This document shows positions 61,486 through 64,000 of a stretch of DNA of 64,000 nucleotides, one piece after another. A program made the translations under genes and the position numbers. The first letter of the stretch is position 1. Every line of letters begins with the position of its first letter. The stretch is taken from assembly GCF_030908215.1 (NCBI RefSeq), contig NZ_JAVFJK010000005.1, positions 62,001 through 126,000 of the forward strand. The letters run 5' to 3'. Source of the stretch: Sinomonas sp. ASV486. Lineage in GTDB: Bacteria; Actinomycetota; Actinomycetes; Actinomycetales; Micrococcaceae. The notes beneath the pieces were generated by a model that was not told the DNA's origin, did no database searches, and saw only the letters and a list, made by a program, of their open reading frames with translations.

Positions 61486-63357
61486 GTGGCACATCTCCTC
61501 GGCGGCGAGAGCCTGACCATCTCCTTCGGCACGCGGACCGTGCTCGACGGCGTCACGGTGGGCCTCGATGAGGGCGCCCGCATCGGGGTCGTCGGCCGCA
61601 ACGGCGACGGCAAGTCCACCCTCATGCGCCTCCTCGCCCAGCGACTGACGCCCGACGCCGGGCGCGTCACCAAGCGCCGCGACGTCAACGTCGGCTTCCT
61701 CGACCAGGGCGACGTGCTCGACGGCGACCTCACGGTCGGCGCGGCGATCGTCGGGGACCGGGCCGACTACGAGTGGGCCTCCAACCCCAAGATCCGCGAC
61801 ATCATGGGCGGCCTCGTCGCTGATGTCGACTGGACCGCGCAGGTCTCGTCCCTCTCGGGCGGCCAGAAGCGGCGGGTGGCACTGGCCAAGCTGCTCATCG
61901 AGCCGCACGAGGTCATCATGCTCGACGAGCCGACGAACCACCTCGACGTCGAGGGGGTCGCGTGGCTCGCGCGGCACCTCAAGACCCGCTGGCGACCGAC
62001 CGAGGGGGCCTTCCTCGTCGTCACCCACGACCGCTGGTTCCTCGACGAGGTCTGCACCGATACGTGGGAGGTCCATGACGGGATCGTCGATCCCTTCGAA
62101 GGCGGCTACGCGGCGTACGTCCTCGCACGCGCCGAGCGGGACCGGATGGCCGCCGTCGTCGAGGGGAAGCGCCAGAACCTCATGAAGAAGGAGCTCGCGT
62201 GGCTCCGCCGCGGCGCCCCGGCCCGTACCTCGAAGCCGAAGTTCCGCATCGACGCGGCGAACGAGCTCATCTCGGACGTCCCAGAGCCGCGGGACACCGT
62301 GGCCCTTTCGAAGATGGCCACCGCGCGCCTCGGCAAGGACGTCATCGATCTCGAGGGCGTCACCCTCGCGTTCGAGCCCGACGCGGCGGCCGGCGTTGCC
62401 GCGAAGCCTCTGCTCGACAACGTCACCCTCCGCCTCGCGCCAGGGGAGCGCGTGGGGATCGTGGGAGTCAACGGTGCCGGCAAGTCCACGCTGCTGCGGC
62501 TCCTCTCGGGGGACATCGCGCCGACGAGTGGCCGCGTCAAGCGCGGCAAGACCGTGGTGCCGGCAGTTCTGAGCCAGGACGTCAAGGAGCTCGACGACGT
62601 GTCTGACCTGCGCGTCATCGAGGTCATCCAGCGGGAGAAGCAGACCTTTGCCGTGGGGGGCAAGGAGCTCACGGCGGGCCAGCTCGTCGAGCAGCTCGGG
62701 TTCACGAACGAGAAGCAGTGGACGCGGGTGTCCGAACTCTCCGGCGGTGAGCGGCGCCGGCTCCAGCTGTTGCGGCTCCTCGTCGGCGAGCCCAACGTGC
62801 TCATGCTCGATGAGCCCACCAACGACCTCGACACCGACACCCTCGCCGCCGTCGAAGACGTGCTCGACGGCTGGCCCGGCACGCTCGTCGTCGTGAGCCA
62901 CGACCGCTACCTGCTCGAGCGCGTCACCGACCACCAGCTCGCCCTCCTCGGCGACGGCAAGGTCCGCGGGCTGCCCGGCGGCGTCGACCAGTACCTCAAA
63001 CTCCGCGAGGAGGCCCTTGCTGCCGACAGGCCGAGTGGTGGTTCGACAGGTCCTGCGGCTGGCGGCTCGGCGGCCGTGGGGGAGCCGGGTGCGGCGGCGG
63101 TGGGCGCGGCCGCGCCGGCTGCGGCTTCCTCCCCGCACACCGAGGCCGAGAAGCGCGAGGCGCGCAAGGAGCTCTCCCGGATCGAACGCCAGCTCGGCAA
63201 GCTGGCCGCGCAGGAGGAGAAGCTGCATGGCCAGATGGCCGCCTCCGCGGATGACTACGGCCGCGTCGGCGAGCTCAATACGCAGCTCCAGGACCTCCTT
63301 GGGCAGAAGGAGGAGCTCGAGATGGCGTGGCTTGAGGCCTCCGAGATCGTGGCGTAG
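61486..63357 (+). CDS. ABC-F family ATPase (Uup-like)
   Basis: Cytosolic translation-associated ATPase with two ABC domains and no membrane part. 623 aa. First P-loop GRNGDGKST, signature SLSGGQKRRVA, Walker B VIMLDEPTNHLD; second P-loop GVNGAGKST, SELSGGERRRLQ, VLMLDEPTNDLD. The linker (~215-275) is the P-site tRNA interaction region, and the C-terminal ~70 residues are a coiled coil (EKREARKELSRIERQLGKL) as in Uup. A Gly/Ala-rich hinge precedes it. Antibiotic-resistance function is not indicated. Confidence 0.94.
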   Translation: MAHLLGGESLTISFGTRTVLDGVTVGLDEGARIGVVGRNGDGKSTLMRLLAQRLTPDAGRVTKRRDVNVGFLDQGDVLDGDLTVGAAIVGDRADYEWASNPKIRDIMGGLVADVDWTAQVSSLSGGQKRRVALAKLLIEPHEVIMLDEPTNHLDVEGVAWLARHLKTRWRPTEGAFLVVTHDRWFLDEVCTDTWEVHDGIVDPFEGGYAAYVLARAERDRMAAVVEGKRQNLMKKELAWLRRGAPARTSKPKFRIDAANELISDVPEPRDTVALSKMATARLGKDVIDLEGVTLAFEPDAAAGVAAKPLLDNVTLRLAPGERVGIVGVNGAGKSTLLRLLSGDIAPTSGRVKRGKTVVPAVLSQDVKELDDVSDLRVIEVIQREKQTFAVGGKELTAGQLVEQLGFTNEKQWTRVSELSGGERRRLQLLRLLVGEPNVLMLDEPTNDLDTDTLAAVEDVLDGWPGTLVVVSHDRYLLERVTDHQLALLGDGKVRGLPGGVDQYLKLREEALAADRPSGGSTGPAAGGSAAVGEPGAAAVGAAAPAAASSPHTEAEKREARKELSRIERQLGKLAAQEEKLHGQMAASADDYGRVGELNTQLQDLLGQKEELEMAWLEASEIVA

Positions 63358-63372
63358 GGGTGTTTCGGTCCT

Positions 63373-63391
63373 CCTGGGCCTACGGCCCAGG
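63373..63391. terminator. Terminator between ABC-F and HNH genes
   Basis: Perfect 8-bp stem CCTGGGCC/GGCCCAGG with a TAC loop, 15 nt after the ABC-F stop; the loop holds the TAG stop of the convergent HNH gene. Confidence 0.65.
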
Positions 63392-64000
63392 GGATCCGGG
63401 GAGTCCCGGCGGCGTCGACCGGTATCTGTGGCCGGTGGGCGTCCTCGTCTCTACCGTGTGATGCGTCTTCGAGGCGTCCCGTCTGGCGTTGCCCCGCGGA
63501 CGCTCCCTCGTGGCAGCATGTGGACGCGGCCTGTACGCCTGCCCGTCAGCAATTCTCCTGCGTGTCTGCGGGCACGATGCGATCCAGGCCATTGACCGCA
63601 TTGCAGGTGGCAATGCGCCCTCTACCCACACGCCGTGCTGCCTGAGGTCACCCGGTGTCTGGCTTTCCAGCGCCGGCGATGCGGGCGCGGGGCCAGACTC
63701 GACGACGCTTTGCTGCCAGCCCTGCGACTCCTTGGTCAGGTTGCAGAACGCACACAGGCACTGGCCGTTCTCGAGGGTCGTCGGGCCGCCCTCGGCGACG
63801 GGGACGACGTGGTCGAGGTGTCGTGCCTGCGCGTCGCAGAAGGACGTGCGGCACCGGTCATCGCGCAGCCTCAGGAATCGGCCCATTGGTGCCGGGAACA
63901 GGCGGGCTTTGGAGTCCATCGCGACGAGCTGGCCTGTCTCCGGGGCCGTGAAGAGGCGTTCGAGCCAGACTCGCTCGCGGGCCCTGAGCGGACGCTCGCC
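63380..64000 (-). CDS. DUF222/HNH endonuclease, C-terminal part (5' end outside window)
   Basis: The frame is open from the window edge ([17 protein letters not shown]...). About 206 codons are visible. [44 protein letters not shown] and [18 protein letters not shown] form the zinc-stabilised HNH nuclease of the large actinobacterial DUF222-HNH family, often present in many copies per genome. DUF222 would be encoded beyond the edge. The last ~90 residues are an Arg/Pro/His-rich tail. An internal ATG at 63919 is not the true start. Confidence 0.9.
   Translation of the reverse strand, partial: GERPLRARERVWLERLFTAPETGQLVAMDSKARLFPAPMGRFLRLRDDRCRTSFCDAQARHLDHVVPVAEGGPTTLENGQCLCAFCNLTKESQGWQQSVVESGPAPASPALESQTPGDLRQHGVWVEGALPPAMRSMAWIASCPQTRRRIADGQAYRPRPHAATRERPRGNARRDASKTHHTVETRTPTGHRYRSTPPGLPGSPGP

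Noticed and set aside
60745-63228. 827-codon minus-strand frame opposite ispE and the ABC-F gene
   Set aside because: Antisense shadow of two well-supported genes; no motif and no plausible start.

Overview
This is a GC-rich chromosomal window from an actinobacterium, most likely of the family Micrococcaceae (Arthrobacter/Sinomonas-like; the genus is an inference). The lineage is suggested by a mycothiol S-conjugate amidase, a WhiB-family protein with an N-terminal extension, an RpfB-type resuscitation factor, a FemX-type bridge ligase, actinobacteria-only DUF families (DUF4307, DUF4245, DUF3499, DUF5719, TIGR03089) and gene order that, from memory, matches two or three conserved blocks of the Mycobacterium tuberculosis chromosome. 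I see no rRNA, tRNA, insertion sequence, prophage or CRISPR array.

Layout. 1-2 kb: branched-chain amino acid permeases LivM (cut by the window edge) and LivH, the latter with an extra exported domain. 2.4-7.6 kb: a BI-1 family membrane protein, a nested-palindrome terminator, the Leloir operon deoR-galT-galK and a divergent galM-like epimerase. 7.7-25.6 kb: AI-2E permease, ilvA, rhomboid, greA/DUF4307/mca, a bifunctional deacetylase-glycosyltransferase with a membrane partner, DUF255 thioredoxin, hemolysin III, a cis-prenyltransferase, PIN-PhoH (phoH2) preceded by an overlapping 36-codon ORF, prepilin peptidase, NUDIX, fumarase, carbonic anhydrase and DUF4245. This resembles the Rv1080c-Rv1101c neighbourhood. 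25.7-29.2 kb: glpX-femX, then manA on the opposite strand. 29.2-43.1 kb: LCP ligase, purE/purK, GtrA, TIGR03089, whiB, a giant glycosyltransferase, DUF5719, a zincin-like protein, DUF3499, Trm112 and ahcY (compare Rv3248c-Rv3277). 43.2-49.5 kb: L,D-transpeptidase, TIGR01906 protein, long-chain acyl-CoA synthetase and protein O-mannosyltransferase. 49.5-63.4 kb: rsmI, then gabD and a MoxR-DUF58-transglutaminase operon, then tatD-rpfB-rsmA-ispE and an ABC-F ATPase. The right edge carries the 3' part of a DUF222/HNH endonuclease gene.

Much of the window serves the cell envelope: bridge formation (FemX), wall-polymer ligation (LCP), lipid-linked sugar supply and transfer (manA, GtrA, GT2, Pmt, cis-prenyltransferase, ispE), cross-linking and turnover (L,D-transpeptidase, RpfB). 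The rest is housekeeping carbon metabolism and RNA/ribosome maintenance.

A recurring structural theme is leaderless initiation: sixteen start codons lie 6-7 nt after a TANNNT -10 hexamer with no Shine-Dalgarno, including one divergent pair (DUF4307/mca) whose -10 boxes overlap. The other theme is tight coupling by 4-nt ATGA overlaps, and one probable CTGA overlap that leaves the large glycosyltransferase without a canonical start codon. The most interesting candidate for an undescribed unit is the operator-hairpin-small ORF-phoH2 locus at about 20.0-21.6 kb.
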